Shown piece by piece: positions 23,399 to 30,422 of a stretch of DNA of 30,854 bases. Within the stretch, counting starts at the first letter, position 1. Each line of letters starts with the position of its first letter. The notes under the pieces are model-generated. The model was not told where the DNA came from, did not search any database, and was given only the letters and a program-made list of their open reading frames with translations. The translations under genes were made by a program, and so were the position numbers. The stretch is from positions 1 through 30,854 of the forward strand of contig JBFKOW010000017.1 in NCBI GenBank assembly GCA_041628615.1, in the 5' to 3' direction. The DNA comes from JAMWZF01 sp041628615. Lineage in GTDB: Bacteria > Pseudomonadota > Alphaproteobacteria > Rhodobacterales > Rhodobacteraceae.

Positions 23399-25017
23399 GC
23401 GTCGCGAACCAGATCATGTGGAACCGGCTGATCGCGGTGGTCGAGGAACAGGCCCTCACGCTGGTCCGGACCGCGTTCTCGCCATCGGTGCGCGAGGCCG
23501 GGGACGTGAGCGCCGGCGTCTTCGACACCGAGGGCCGGATGATGGCGCAGGCGGTCACTGGCACGCCGGGCCACGTCAACGCGATGGCCGCGGCAGTCAA
23601 GAACTTCATCCACGCCATAGGCCGCGACACGATCCGCGAGGGCGACGTCTATTTCACCAACGATCCCTGGCTGGGCACCGGCCACCTGCTCGATTTCAGC
23701 TTCTGCACCCCGTCGTTCCGGGACGGCCGGCTGGTCGGCTTCTTCGCCTGCACGGCCCATGTCGTCGATGTCGGCGGGCGCGGCTTCAACCCGGATTCGA
23801 ACGACGTCTACGAGGAGGGCATCTACGTCCCGATCACCCGTTTCGCCGAGGCGGGCGTGGTGGACGACAAGCTGCTCCACGTGCTGCGCGCCAACATCCG
23901 CGAACCCGACATGGTGATCGGCGACCTGCACGGGCTCGCCGCCTGCAACGAGATCGGTCACCGCCGGCTGATGGAGATGATGGACGAGTTCGGCATCGAC
24001 GACCTCGACGCACTCGCCGCCTTCATCTTCGACGCCTCGCGCCGCGCCACGTTCGACGCGATCCGCGCGCTGCCGCCGGGCCGCTACACGAACGCGATGA
24101 CGGTGGACGGCTACGGCGATCCGGTGACCATCGAGGTGGCGCTGGAGGTCGGGCCGGACGGGGTCCATGCCGACCTCAGCGGTACCTCCCCGGTCAGCCC
24201 GCGCGGCATCAACGTGCCGATGATCTATACCGAGGCCTATGTCTGCTACGGGCTGAAATGCGCGCTGGCCCCCGAGATCCCGAACAACCACGCCTCGCTC
24301 GCGCCGTTCACCACCTACGCGCCGGAGGGCTGCATCCTGAACGCGCCGCACCCCGCGCCGGTGGCGACCCGGCACGTTCTCGGCCACTTCATCCCCGACA
24401 CGGTGCTGGGCGCGGTGGCCAGGTTCCTTCCCGACCGGGCTCCGGCCGAGGGGGCGGGCGCGCTCTGGGCGATCATGCTGTCTGCCCGGCCGGTCGAAGG
24501 CGCGCAGGCCGCCCCGGGCGAGACCCTGCGCCGGGCCGAGATGCTGGTCTTCACCTCCGGCGGCACCGGGGCGCGGCCGGGCCTCGACGGGCTGAACGCC
24601 ACCGCCTTTCCCTCGGGCGTCATGGGGATGTCGATGGAGGCGCTGGAACAGACCGGCCCGATCACCGTCTGGCGAAAGGAACTGCGGGACGGCTCTGGCG
24701 GTGACGGACGGCAGCGCGGCGGCCTCGGCCAGGTGATCGAGATCGCGGCGAACGACGGCCACGCCTTCTGGTTCAACGGCATGTTCGACCGGGTCGCCCA
24801 TCCGGCGCGTGGCCGGGCGGGGGGCGGCGACGGGGCCGCCGGGCGTCTGCGGCTGGATGACGGCACCGAGGTGCGCGGCAAGGGCCGGCAGTTCGTGCCC
24901 GCCGGCCGGCGGCTGATCCTCGAACTGCCCGGCGGCGGCGGCTTCGGCCCGGCCGGCGAGCGGTCGGCCGAGGCCCGCGCGACCGACCGCCGCCGGGGAT
25001 ATGTCGACGGCGACTAG
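23395..25017 (+). CDS. hyuB: Hydantoinase B / oxoprolinase family subunit
   Basis: Partner of HyuA in the ATP-dependent lactam hydrolase. 540 aa from ATG 23395, which overlaps the hyuA stop (ATGA). 'IMWNRLIAVVEEQALTLVRT' opens the Hydantoinase_B domain. Conserved stretches follow: 'SVREAGDVSAGVFDTEGRMM', 'TGTPGHVNAM', 'VYFTNDPWLGTGHLLDF', 'AHVVDVGGR', 'YEEGIYVPITRF', 'NIREPDMVIGDLHGLAACN', 'DLSGTSPVSPRGINVP' and 'LPGGGGFG' near the C-terminus. The fused HyuAB form seen in eukaryotic oxoprolinase is not present; these are separate subunits. The stop is 111 bases before the next CDS, which has its own candidate promoter, so the hyu transcript may end here. Confidence 0.92.
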   Translation: MSVANQIMWNRLIAVVEEQALTLVRTAFSPSVREAGDVSAGVFDTEGRMMAQAVTGTPGHVNAMAAAVKNFIHAIGRDTIREGDVYFTNDPWLGTGHLLDFSFCTPSFRDGRLVGFFACTAHVVDVGGRGFNPDSNDVYEEGIYVPITRFAEAGVVDDKLLHVLRANIREPDMVIGDLHGLAACNEIGHRRLMEMMDEFGIDDLDALAAFIFDASRRATFDAIRALPPGRYTNAMTVDGYGDPVTIEVALEVGPDGVHADLSGTSPVSPRGINVPMIYTEAYVCYGLKCALAPEIPNNHASLAPFTTYAPEGCILNAPHPAPVATRHVLGHFIPDTVLGAVARFLPDRAPAEGAGALWAIMLSARPVEGAQAAPGETLRRAEMLVFTSGGTGARPGLDGLNATAFPSGVMGMSMEALEQTGPITVWRKELRDGSGGDGRQRGGLGQVIEIAANDGHAFWFNGMFDRVAHPARGRAGGGDGAAGRLRLDDGTEVRGKGRQFVPAGRRLILELPGGGGFGPAGERSAEARATDRRRGYVDGD

Positions 25018-25029
25018 AGCCGTGCCCGG

Positions 25030-25059
25030 TTGAACCCTACCCCCGCTGCTGACTATCCT
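25030..25059 (+). promoter_or_regulatory. Candidate promoter of the CxxC protein / ABC cassette
   Basis: TTGAAC (25030-25035), 18-base spacer, TATCCT (25054-25059), 12 bases after the hyuB stop. It would give the three-gene cassette its own transcript. I saw no Zur- or Fur-like dyad overlapping it. Confidence 0.45.
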
Positions 25060-25128
25060 CTGCCGGCCCCCATATCGCAGGCTGTGCCCCCCGGCGCATC
25101 CATGCGAAAGCCCGACGCGAGAAACCCG

Positions 25129-25566
25129 ATGCCGACCCGACGCACTGTCATCGCCACCGCCGCGGCTTCGGTCGCGCTGGGCCTTGCCGCGCCGCCCGGT
25201 CCGGTTCGGGCGCAGGCCGGACCGTTCCCGCTGCGCGACATCAACGCGCGGGACGGCGTCTATTCCGACCTCGCCCGGGCACTTGAGGGCCGCCGGATCA
25301 CCGTCGAAGGCTTCATGGCGCCGCCGCTCAAGGCCGAGTCGCGGTTTTTCGTGCTCACCATGCTGCCGATGTCGGTCTGCCCGTTCTGCGAGGACGCCGC
25401 CGAATGGCCCGACGACATCATGGCGGTCTACACGAAGCGCGTGGTGAACGTTGTGCCCTTCAACGTCGGCATCGAGGTGACCGGGATTCTCGAACTCGGC
25501 GCGTTCCGGGACCCCGATACCGGTTTCCTGAGTCTCCTGCGGCTGGCCGACGCGACCTATGGCTGA
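25129..25566 (+). CDS. Exported CxxC protein, DUF3299-like, associated with an ABC transporter
   Basis: Small exported protein, 145 aa from ATG 25129; ATG 25102 would lengthen the n-region by 9 residues. The signal peptide has a twin-arginine-like start (MPTRRTVIATAAASVALGLA) and probable cleavage after VRAQA near residue 30. The mature part 'GRRITVEGFMAPPL' then 'FVLTMLPMSVCPFCEDAAEWPDDIMAVY' (split here at about 55-68 and 74-101) has a Cys84-x2-Cys87 pair. The pattern 'G...V.GFM.P' followed by a Cys in a strand and an OB-like end ('VEVTGILELG'-like) recalls DUF3299 periplasmic proteins. It overlaps the ATPase gene by 8 bases. A role in metal binding or thiol redox is inference from the CxxC pair and from the partner permease. 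Moderate certainty. Confidence 0.7.
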   Translation: MPTRRTVIATAAASVALGLAAPPGPVRAQAGPFPLRDINARDGVYSDLARALEGRRITVEGFMAPPLKAESRFFVLTMLPMSVCPFCEDAAEWPDDIMAVYTKRVVNVVPFNVGIEVTGILELGAFRDPDTGFLSLLRLADATYG

Positions 25567-26245
25567 GGCCGGTCTGCCGCTGTCGGTCCGTGACCTGACG
25601 GTGACGGGGGACCGGGGACGGGTGATCCTGTCGGTGCCCGCGCTCGACCTGCCGGCGGGCCGGGCGCTGGGCGTCCGGGGGCCGTCCGGCGCGGGCAAGT
25701 CGACGCTGCTCTTCGCGCTGGCGGGGCTGGCCGCCGGAGCGGCCGGGTCGGTCCGGTGGGGGGACCAGGAGATCCTCGGCCTGCGGCCCGAGGCGCGGGC
25801 GCGGTTCCGGGCGGCGCGGGTCGGGATGATCTTCCAGGACTACCTGCTGTTCGACGAGATGGACGCCGCCGGCAATGCCGGGGTGAAGGCCCTGTTCGCG
25901 CCCCGGTCCGAGCGGCGGTCGATCCTGTCGGGCGCGCTGCGGGAGCTTGCCCGGCTCGGCATCGCCGAGACCGCCGGGCGCGGGGTGGCGAGCTTCTCGG
26001 GCGGCGAACGCCAGCGGGTGGCGGTGGCGCGGGCGCTGGCCAGCGACCCGGCCATCGTGCTGGCCGACGAACCCACCGCCAGCCTGCACCGCGAGGCGGC
26101 GGACCGGCTCACCGAGGACCTGATCTCGGACGTGGCCGGGCAGGGCCGCAGTCTCGTGGTGGTGAGCCACGACGCCCGCCTGCTCGACCGCATGGACCGG
26201 GTGATCGACATCGTCGACGGCGCCCTTGCCGGAGTCCCCGCCTGA
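25559..26245 (+). CDS. ABC transporter ATP-binding protein (LolD/MacB-type)
   Basis: ATPase of a MacB/LolCDE/FtsE-like ABC system, 228 aa. Walker A GPSGAGKST is at 41-49, the Q-loop in 'VGMIFQDYLLFDEM' at about 88-101, signature FSGGERQR at 146-153, Walker B AIVLADEP at 165-172 and the H-loop 'VVVSHDARLLDRMDRVIDI'. The D-loop reads TASLHREAA where the family normally has TASLD, so His replaces Asp at about residue 177. The gene starts inside the end of the CxxC protein gene and shares one base with the permease start (TGATG), so the three are translationally coupled. In this superfamily the ATPase drives a mechanotransmission-type permease that works on periplasmic partners rather than classic transport. 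Confidence 0.9.
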   Translation: MAEAGLPLSVRDLTVTGDRGRVILSVPALDLPAGRALGVRGPSGAGKSTLLFALAGLAAGAAGSVRWGDQEILGLRPEARARFRAARVGMIFQDYLLFDEMDAAGNAGVKALFAPRSERRSILSGALRELARLGIAETAGRGVASFSGGERQRVAVARALASDPAIVLADEPTASLHREAADRLTEDLISDVAGQGRSLVVVSHDARLLDRMDRVIDIVDGALAGVPA

Positions 26246-27570
26246 TGCTGGGCTGGTGGCAGGGCCTCCCGGCGGCGGCGCAGGACGGGCTGCTGACCGT
26301 CGCGCTGCTGGCGCCGGCGGTGCTGGCGGGGCTCTGGGCGGTGCGCGGCTATGCGCCCTGGCCGCTGGTCCGCGCGATCCTGTGGCGGTTCCGCTGGGCG
26401 AATGCGGTCTTCGTGGTCCTGATTGCCGTCTCGGTCGGCATGGGGATCGGGCTTCTGGCACAGGAACGGGGTCTGCGGCAGGGCACCGCACAAGCCGCCG
26501 ACAAGTTCGACATGATCGTGAGCGCGCCGGGCAGCGAGCTGACCCTGATGCTGGCTGCGGTGTTCCTGCAGCCGACCGCCGCGCCGCTGCTCGACGGCGA
26601 GACCTACAACGAGGTCGCCAACCACCCCCGGGTCGAGATCGCCGCGCCCCTTGCCTTCGGCGACAGCCACGACGGCGCGCCGGTGGTCGGCACCACCGCC
26701 GATTTCGTCGCCTACCTGTCGGATGGTCGCATCGAGGGGGCGAACCTGGCCGGCATGTTCGATGCGGTCGTGGGCGCCGGCGTGCCGCTGGAGATCGGCG
26801 ACAGCTTCGTTCCCGCCCACGGTCATGGCGACGCCGCCGAGGGCGGGGCGCACGAGGATGCCTACACCGTGGTCGGCCGGATCGCCCCGACCGGCAGCCC
26901 CTGGGACCGGTCGATCATGGTCCCGGTCGAGGCGGTCTGGGCCGTGCACGGGCTCGCCGTGGGCCACGCCCCGGACCCCGCCGACCCGCTCGCCGATCCT
27001 CCCATCGGCCCGCCCTTCGACGCGGCCTTCTTCCCGGGGACCCCGGCGATCGTGGTCCGCGCCGAGAGCCTGCCCGCCGCCTACGCGCTGCGGGCAGAGT
27101 TCAACCGCGAGGCCGAGACGATGGCGTTCTTCCCGGGCAGCGTGCTGGCTGACCTGTACCGGGTGATGGGCGACATCCGGCGGGCGATGTCGCTGATGGC
27201 GCTTGTCGCCCAGGGCCTCGTCGCGGCGTCGGTCCTGCTGGGCCTCGTGATCCTGACCCGGCTGTTCGCGCGGCAACTGGCGCTGCTGCGGGCGATCGGC
27301 GCCCCGGCCCGGTTCCTTGTCGCGGTCGTCTGGTCCTACTCCGCCGCGCTGCTTGGCGCCGGGGCGGCCCTGGGCCTTGCGGCCGGATACGGCGCGGCGG
27401 CGGTGCTCAGCGCGATCGTGACGCGGCAGACCGACATCCTGGTCCAGGCGAGCATCGGCTGGTCGGAGGTCCATCTCGTCGCCGCGTTCGTCAGCCTGTC
27501 GGTCGTTCTCGCCATCCTGCCGGCCTGGGCGGTGCAGCGAAGGCCGGTCCTGCCGGCGCTGCGCGGCTAG
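26245..27570 (+). CDS. FtsX/MacB-type ABC permease with His-rich extracytoplasmic loop
   Basis: Permease of the three-gene cassette, 441 aa from ATG 26245. Helices: about 16-34 and 52-72 at the N-terminus, then a large periplasmic domain (about 75-315), then about 316-338, 357-388 and 410-430. The periplasmic part has 'GDSFVPAHGHGDAAEGGAHEDAY' (here spanning 185-207, with His192, His194 and His203), followed by 'TVVGRIAPTGSPWDRSIMVP' and 'WAVHGLAVGH' (His235, His241), a clustering of His/Asp/Glu that suggests metal binding. The last three helices with 'LFARQLALLRAIGAP' are the FtsX-like core. Its stop shares a CTAG with the convergent LacI gene stop. Transport substrate is unknown; zinc is a guess from the His cluster and recalled Zur-linked relatives. 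Confidence 0.88.
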   Translation: MLGWWQGLPAAAQDGLLTVALLAPAVLAGLWAVRGYAPWPLVRAILWRFRWANAVFVVLIAVSVGMGIGLLAQERGLRQGTAQAADKFDMIVSAPGSELTLMLAAVFLQPTAAPLLDGETYNEVANHPRVEIAAPLAFGDSHDGAPVVGTTADFVAYLSDGRIEGANLAGMFDAVVGAGVPLEIGDSFVPAHGHGDAAEGGAHEDAYTVVGRIAPTGSPWDRSIMVPVEAVWAVHGLAVGHAPDPADPLADPPIGPPFDAAFFPGTPAIVVRAESLPAAYALRAEFNREAETMAFFPGSVLADLYRVMGDIRRAMSLMALVAQGLVAASVLLGLVILTRLFARQLALLRAIGAPARFLVAVVWSYSAALLGAGAALGLAAGYGAAAVLSAIVTRQTDILVQASIGWSEVHLVAAFVSLSVVLAILPAWAVQRRPVLPALRG

Positions 27571-28655
27571 CGGTCCTGGTGGCGGCGGATGGTGTCGCCG
27601 AAGGTGACCTTCGGCGTGAGTTCCTCGCGCACCGGTCCGTCCGGCATCATGCCGTCCAGACGCTCGAGGATGATCTCGGAGGCGCGCTTGCCGATTTCGC
27701 GGCGGCAGGCGTCCATGGTGGCGAGTTGGCAGGGCAGGCCGGCCAGGAGCTCCACGCCGTTGAACCCGGCCAGACCGATCCGCTCCGGCACGTCCACGCC
27801 CTGTTCGCGCAGGTACAGCAGGCCGCCCGCGCCGATGAGGTCGTTCGAATAGTAGAGGAAGTCGAGGTCCGGACTGCGCTGCAGGATCGCCTGGGTCATC
27901 TCGCGGCCCTTCAGCAGGGCCGACCCGCCGGAATAGAACTCGCGGTCCATGATCTCGATCCCGGCCTTTCCGAGGGTCCGGGTGAAGCCCTCGAATCGCT
28001 TCCGGGCGCGGTGGTCGAGGGGCATCTTGGTGCCGAGGAACCCGATCTTCGAATAGCCGGCAGCCAGGATCGTCTCGGCCATCTGGCGCCCGGCTCGGCG
28101 GTGCGAGATGCCGACGCAGGCGTCGATCGGCACACCGTCGGTGTCCATGATCTCGACGACCGGGATCCCGGCATTGGACAGCATCGCGCGCGAGGCGTCG
28201 GAATGCTCGAGTCCGGCAATGATGACACCGGACGGCCGCCACGACAGCATCTCGAAGAGGACCTTCTCCTCCTTCTCGGGCAGGTAGTCGGTGATCCCGA
28301 CCACCGGCTGCAGGTCGGTCTCTTCCAGCGTCTCGGATACGCCGGCCAGCACCTCGGGGAACACCATGTTGCCCAGCGACGGGATGATGACCGCGACGAG
28401 GTTGACCCGGCTCGACGCCAGCGCTCCGGCGATCTTGTTGGGGACGTAGCCCAGCCGCTTGGCCGCGTCACGGACCTTCTTGCGGGTCGTCTCGCTCACG
28501 TCGCCCTTGTTGCGCAGGACCCGGCTGACGGTCATTTCACTGACCCCCGACGCTTCGGACACGTCTCGCAGGGTGAGCGGGCGTTTATGAGATGTCACTG
28601 TCGGCTGCCCCGCAACGGTAGAGGTCGGTTCCGTCATACCCTCTTCGGTCGGCAC
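27567..28655 (-). CDS. LacI-family transcriptional regulator (GntR/IdnR-like subgroup)
   Basis: DNA-binding repressor of sugar or sugar-acid catabolism, 362 aa. The GTG at 28655 has GAGG 8 bases upstream; ATG 28637 is an alternative. LacI helix-turn-helix at about 28-82: 'LTLRDVSEASGVSEMTVSRV' then 'LRNKGDVSETTRKKVRDAA' and the hinge 'LGYVPNKIAGALAS'. The effector domain follows the periplasmic-binding-protein type-1 fold: 'LVAVIIPSLGNMVFPEVLAG', 'GVIIAGLEHSD', 'VGISHRRAGRQMAE', 'FLGTK', 'YYSNDLIGAGGLLYLREQG', 'ERIGLAGFNGVELLAG'. This pattern is closest to the gluconate repressor GntR of the LacI family. No sugar gene is adjacent, so the target is elsewhere or unknown. It overlaps the permease gene by 4 bases at their stops. 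Confidence 0.9.
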   Translation of the reverse strand: MPTEEGMTEPTSTVAGQPTVTSHKRPLTLRDVSEASGVSEMTVSRVLRNKGDVSETTRKKVRDAAKRLGYVPNKIAGALASSRVNLVAVIIPSLGNMVFPEVLAGVSETLEETDLQPVVGITDYLPEKEEKVLFEMLSWRPSGVIIAGLEHSDASRAMLSNAGIPVVEIMDTDGVPIDACVGISHRRAGRQMAETILAAGYSKIGFLGTKMPLDHRARKRFEGFTRTLGKAGIEIMDREFYSGGSALLKGREMTQAILQRSPDLDFLYYSNDLIGAGGLLYLREQGVDVPERIGLAGFNGVELLAGLPCQLATMDACRREIGKRASEIILERLDGMMPDGPVREELTPKVTFGDTIRRHQDR

Positions 28656-28669
28656 TGGAAATGCCTCGG

Positions 28670-28699
28670 TTGACCCGGACGACGCTGTCGGTCCATCTA
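28670..28699 (+). promoter_or_regulatory. Candidate promoter of tRNA-Arg
   Basis: TTGACC (28670-28675), 18-base spacer, CATCTA (28694-28699), then a GC-rich discriminator before the mature tRNA at 28708, a pattern common for stringently controlled stable RNA genes. The same -35 hexamer precedes tRNA-Lys. Confidence 0.5.
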
Positions 28700-28707
28700 G
28701 GGCGCGT

Positions 28708-28784
28708 GGTCCCGTGGCTCAACAGGATAGAGCAGCCCCCTCCTAAGGGGCAGGTTGCAGGTTCGAATCCTGCCGGGATCACCA
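28708..28784 (+). tRNA. tRNA-Arg (anticodon CCT)
   Basis: A 77-base cloverleaf with encoded CCA (28782-28784). The acceptor stem GGTCCCG pairs with CGGGATC (one G-U). The anticodon stem GCCCC/GGGGC encloses loop CTCCTAA with anticodon CCT at 28742-28744. The T-arm contains GGTTCGAATCC. It reads the AGG codon, which is rare in such high-GC genomes. Confidence 0.97.
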
Positions 28785-28909
28785 CCGTATTCCGATGAAT
28801 CCCGGCAGCGCCTCAATCGTTAAGCATTCAGTTCAAATTGTAGCCTCTATCTTGTGCTGTCGTGCTAGTGTATCGGCCGTCAATTGAAGAACCTGACGAG
28901 GTAACCGTC

Positions 28910-29263
28910 GTGCCCAGCGCGCACCGAGCTGCCCTAGACGAAATGATCGCCTTCGCGAAAGCCGAGCTGCTTTCCGGCAATACGCAGCGAAAACAGGCAA
29001 TGGTTCGGGAAATGGCCGAGAAATGGCCCGACGAGCCCGCGCTCGCCCTCGTCTACGCGGTGACGTCAGCGACCGGCGCGATCGAGGACATGACCCGGGG
29101 CCGCAAGGGGGACGAGAGCGCGATCCCGCTGGGCTACCGGCTGTCCGCGCTGATCTCGGCTGATGTCCACGCGGTGCAGTCGATGGGTCAGATGCCGCCG
29201 GTAGCCGGGGACCTGCTGCATTTCTGGCGGCGCGTCGATCCGCATTTCCTGCGGCTCGTCTAG
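28910..29263 (+). CDS. Small hypothetical protein
   Basis: 117 aa from GTG 28910, which has GAGG 8 bases upstream; the frame is open from GTG 28862 but that start has no SD. I do not recognise the family. The protein looks soluble and mostly helical: an amphipathic N-terminal stretch ('ALDEMIAFAKAELLSGNTQR'), a short 'KQAMVREMAEKWPDEPALAL' helix, a small-residue run 'VYAVTSATGAIED', and a C-terminal part 'DLLHFWRRVDPHFLRLV' rich in aromatic and basic residues. No signal peptide or cysteine is seen. Upstream (about 28815-28875) is unusually AT-rich for this window and may hold the promoter. It follows tRNA-Arg and faces a convergent hairpin. Confidence 0.65.
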   Translation: MPSAHRAALDEMIAFAKAELLSGNTQRKQAMVREMAEKWPDEPALALVYAVTSATGAIEDMTRGRKGDESAIPLGYRLSALISADVHAVQSMGQMPPVAGDLLHFWRRVDPHFLRLV

Positions 29264-29280
29264 GTTTCTCAGGAACTTGG

Positions 29281-29304
29281 CCGGTCCGGAGGACCCCGGA
29301 CCGG
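29281..29304. terminator. Inverted repeat between convergent genes, probable terminator
   Basis: Nine-base perfect arms CCGGTCCGG (29281-29289) and CCGGACCGG (29296-29304) with a six-base loop, between the stop of the 117 aa gene (29263) and the stop of the membrane winged-helix gene (29312). No clear T run follows, so it may be a weak or factor-assisted terminator. Confidence 0.5.
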
Positions 29305-29311
29305 ACCCCTC

Positions 29312-30016
29312 TCAGACCATGCGGATCACGTTCTTGTCGATCGCCAGCATGTAGCCCCGCCGGGCGATGTTGCGGACCAGCAGTTCGCTGACCATCTGGT
29401 TCCCGAGGGTATCGCGCAGCCGCTTGATCCGGGTCGCGCCCGCCGCCTCGTCGCAGTCCGATGCGTCGCGTCCGGAAATGACGGCCTCGATCTCGGCGCC
29501 CGACAGCACCTCGTCGTCCATTCGCGCCTCCGCCAGGACGCTGAGCGTCTCGATCGCGGCGGCGGTCAGCTTGAATTCGAAGTTGTTCAGGTAGACGAGA
29601 TTCTGGTCTCGGCTGATGAGCAGGGAATTGACCTCGATTCCCTGTCTTTCGATCTGGCCCATTCGGCGGTTGAGCGCGATCAGCATCACCAGGAACGCCA
29701 CGGCGGCGATCAGCATCGCGGTGGCGAAGACCAGAAGCACGAAGACGATCACCCGGTAACTGTCCAGGGTTTCCGAAAAGGCGGTGCCCGACTGGGCGAG
29801 GATCTCGAGCAGCTTGACCTCGGCCCGGCTCGTCAGGTCGTCGTTCTCGACGAAGATCCGCTCCACCCTCTCGTTGAAGGCGTTGGCGTCCGGCAGGTTG
29901 GCCAGCAGCAGGACAGCCGCCGCCGCGAGGATCAGCACGATGGCGCTGATCCCGGCGACGACGATGCGGTTGCCGGTCTGGCGAACCTCAGAAGCGGAGG
30001 TGGAACTCTCCTGCAC
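29312..30016 (-). CDS. Membrane protein with C-terminal OmpR-type winged-helix domain
   Basis: Predicted inner-membrane transcriptional regulator, 234 aa from GTG 30016 (purine-rich SD GAGGGAAGAGA). Two helices, about 19-40 and 89-116, enclose a roughly 50-residue acidic periplasmic loop. Residues about 130-230 resemble the OmpR/Trans_reg_C winged helix: strands 'SRDQNLVYLNNFEFKLTAAA', helices 'IETLSVLAEAR' and 'VLSGAEIEAVIS', recognition helix 'ATRIKRLRDTLGN', and wing end 'LLVRNIARRGYMLAI'. That layout (anchor first, DNA-binding domain last) is opposite to ToxR/CadC. The N-terminal 29 bases overlap the end of the small secreted protein gene, so the pair is cotranscribed. DNA-binding is inferred from the fold pattern only; target unknown. 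Confidence 0.75.
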   Translation of the reverse strand: MQESSTSASEVRQTGNRIVVAGISAIVLILAAAAVLLLANLPDANAFNERVERIFVENDDLTSRAEVKLLEILAQSGTAFSETLDSYRVIVFVLLVFATAMLIAAVAFLVMLIALNRRMGQIERQGIEVNSLLISRDQNLVYLNNFEFKLTAAAIETLSVLAEARMDDEVLSGAEIEAVISGRDASDCDEAAGATRIKRLRDTLGNQMVSELLVRNIARRGYMLAIDKNVIRMV

Positions 30017-30266
30017 TCTCTTCCCTCTCTTCCAGCCCGTCCTCTCCGAACACCGACAGGATGTTCAGAAGCTCCCACCCGGCGGCGGCCAGCCGGGGGC
30101 GAAGCTCGTCTGCGGCGGGGCCGGGGGCACAGTCGCCCCGGATCTCGGCCACACCGTAATGCAGCCGGAGAGGGTCGTCACGCTTGGCCTTGTAGTCCGC
30201 GAAGCACGCGGCGCCCGCCGGAGCGGCGGCAAAGGCGAGGAGGAGGATGAAAAGTGGAAGGCGCAT
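29988..30266 (-). CDS. Small secreted hypothetical protein
   Basis: 92 aa. Sec signal peptide MRLPLFILLLAFAAAPAGA, with cleavage near residue 19 before ACFADYK. The mature part has two cysteines (Cys21 and Cys46), which could form a disulfide, and a conserved-looking 'DPLRLHYGVAEIRGDC' and 'AGWELLNILSVFGEDGLEER'. I recall similar short proteins in other Rhodobacteraceae but no function. Its 3' end overlaps the start of the membrane winged-helix gene by 29 bases. If they work together, this could be a periplasmic partner acting on that regulator's loop, which is inference from gene order only. Confidence 0.75.
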   Translation of the reverse strand: MRLPLFILLLAFAAAPAGAACFADYKAKRDDPLRLHYGVAEIRGDCAPGPAADELRPRLAAAGWELLNILSVFGEDGLEEREESAGEFHLRF

Positions 30267-30422
30267 GGTCCGACACTGATCAAGGTCCGCCCGATATTCA
30301 ATAACCGGCGCGCCGCGCCGGCCGCTATGCCATAGCGCGGGGCGGTTATTGCCTGCCCGGCCGGCCAGCCCCGACCCTGTTCACATGACCTGATGCACGA
30401 ACGGGATGAAGGGAGACCCGCC

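Noticed and set aside
25018..25128. Zur or Fur box upstream of the ABC cassette
   Set aside because: I looked for an AT-rich dyad like GTTATAACATAAC; the region is GC-rich apart from a promoter-like -10, and no dyad was seen.
22984..25698. Minus-strand frame of about 904 codons
   Set aside because: Antisense to hyuA, hyuB and the CxxC gene, which have clear family motifs on the plus strand.
25840..28242. Minus-strand frame of about 800 codons
   Set aside because: Its first part is another frame of the LacI gene and the rest is antisense to the ABC genes; no coherent domain.
28585..28785. Small minus-strand frame reading GFEPATCPLGGG...
   Set aside because: It is the antisense of tRNA-Arg, a well-known spurious protein pattern.
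28708..29263. Integrated element at tRNA-Arg
   Set aside because: No integrase and no visible repeat of the tRNA 3' end downstream; only one small unknown gene follows.
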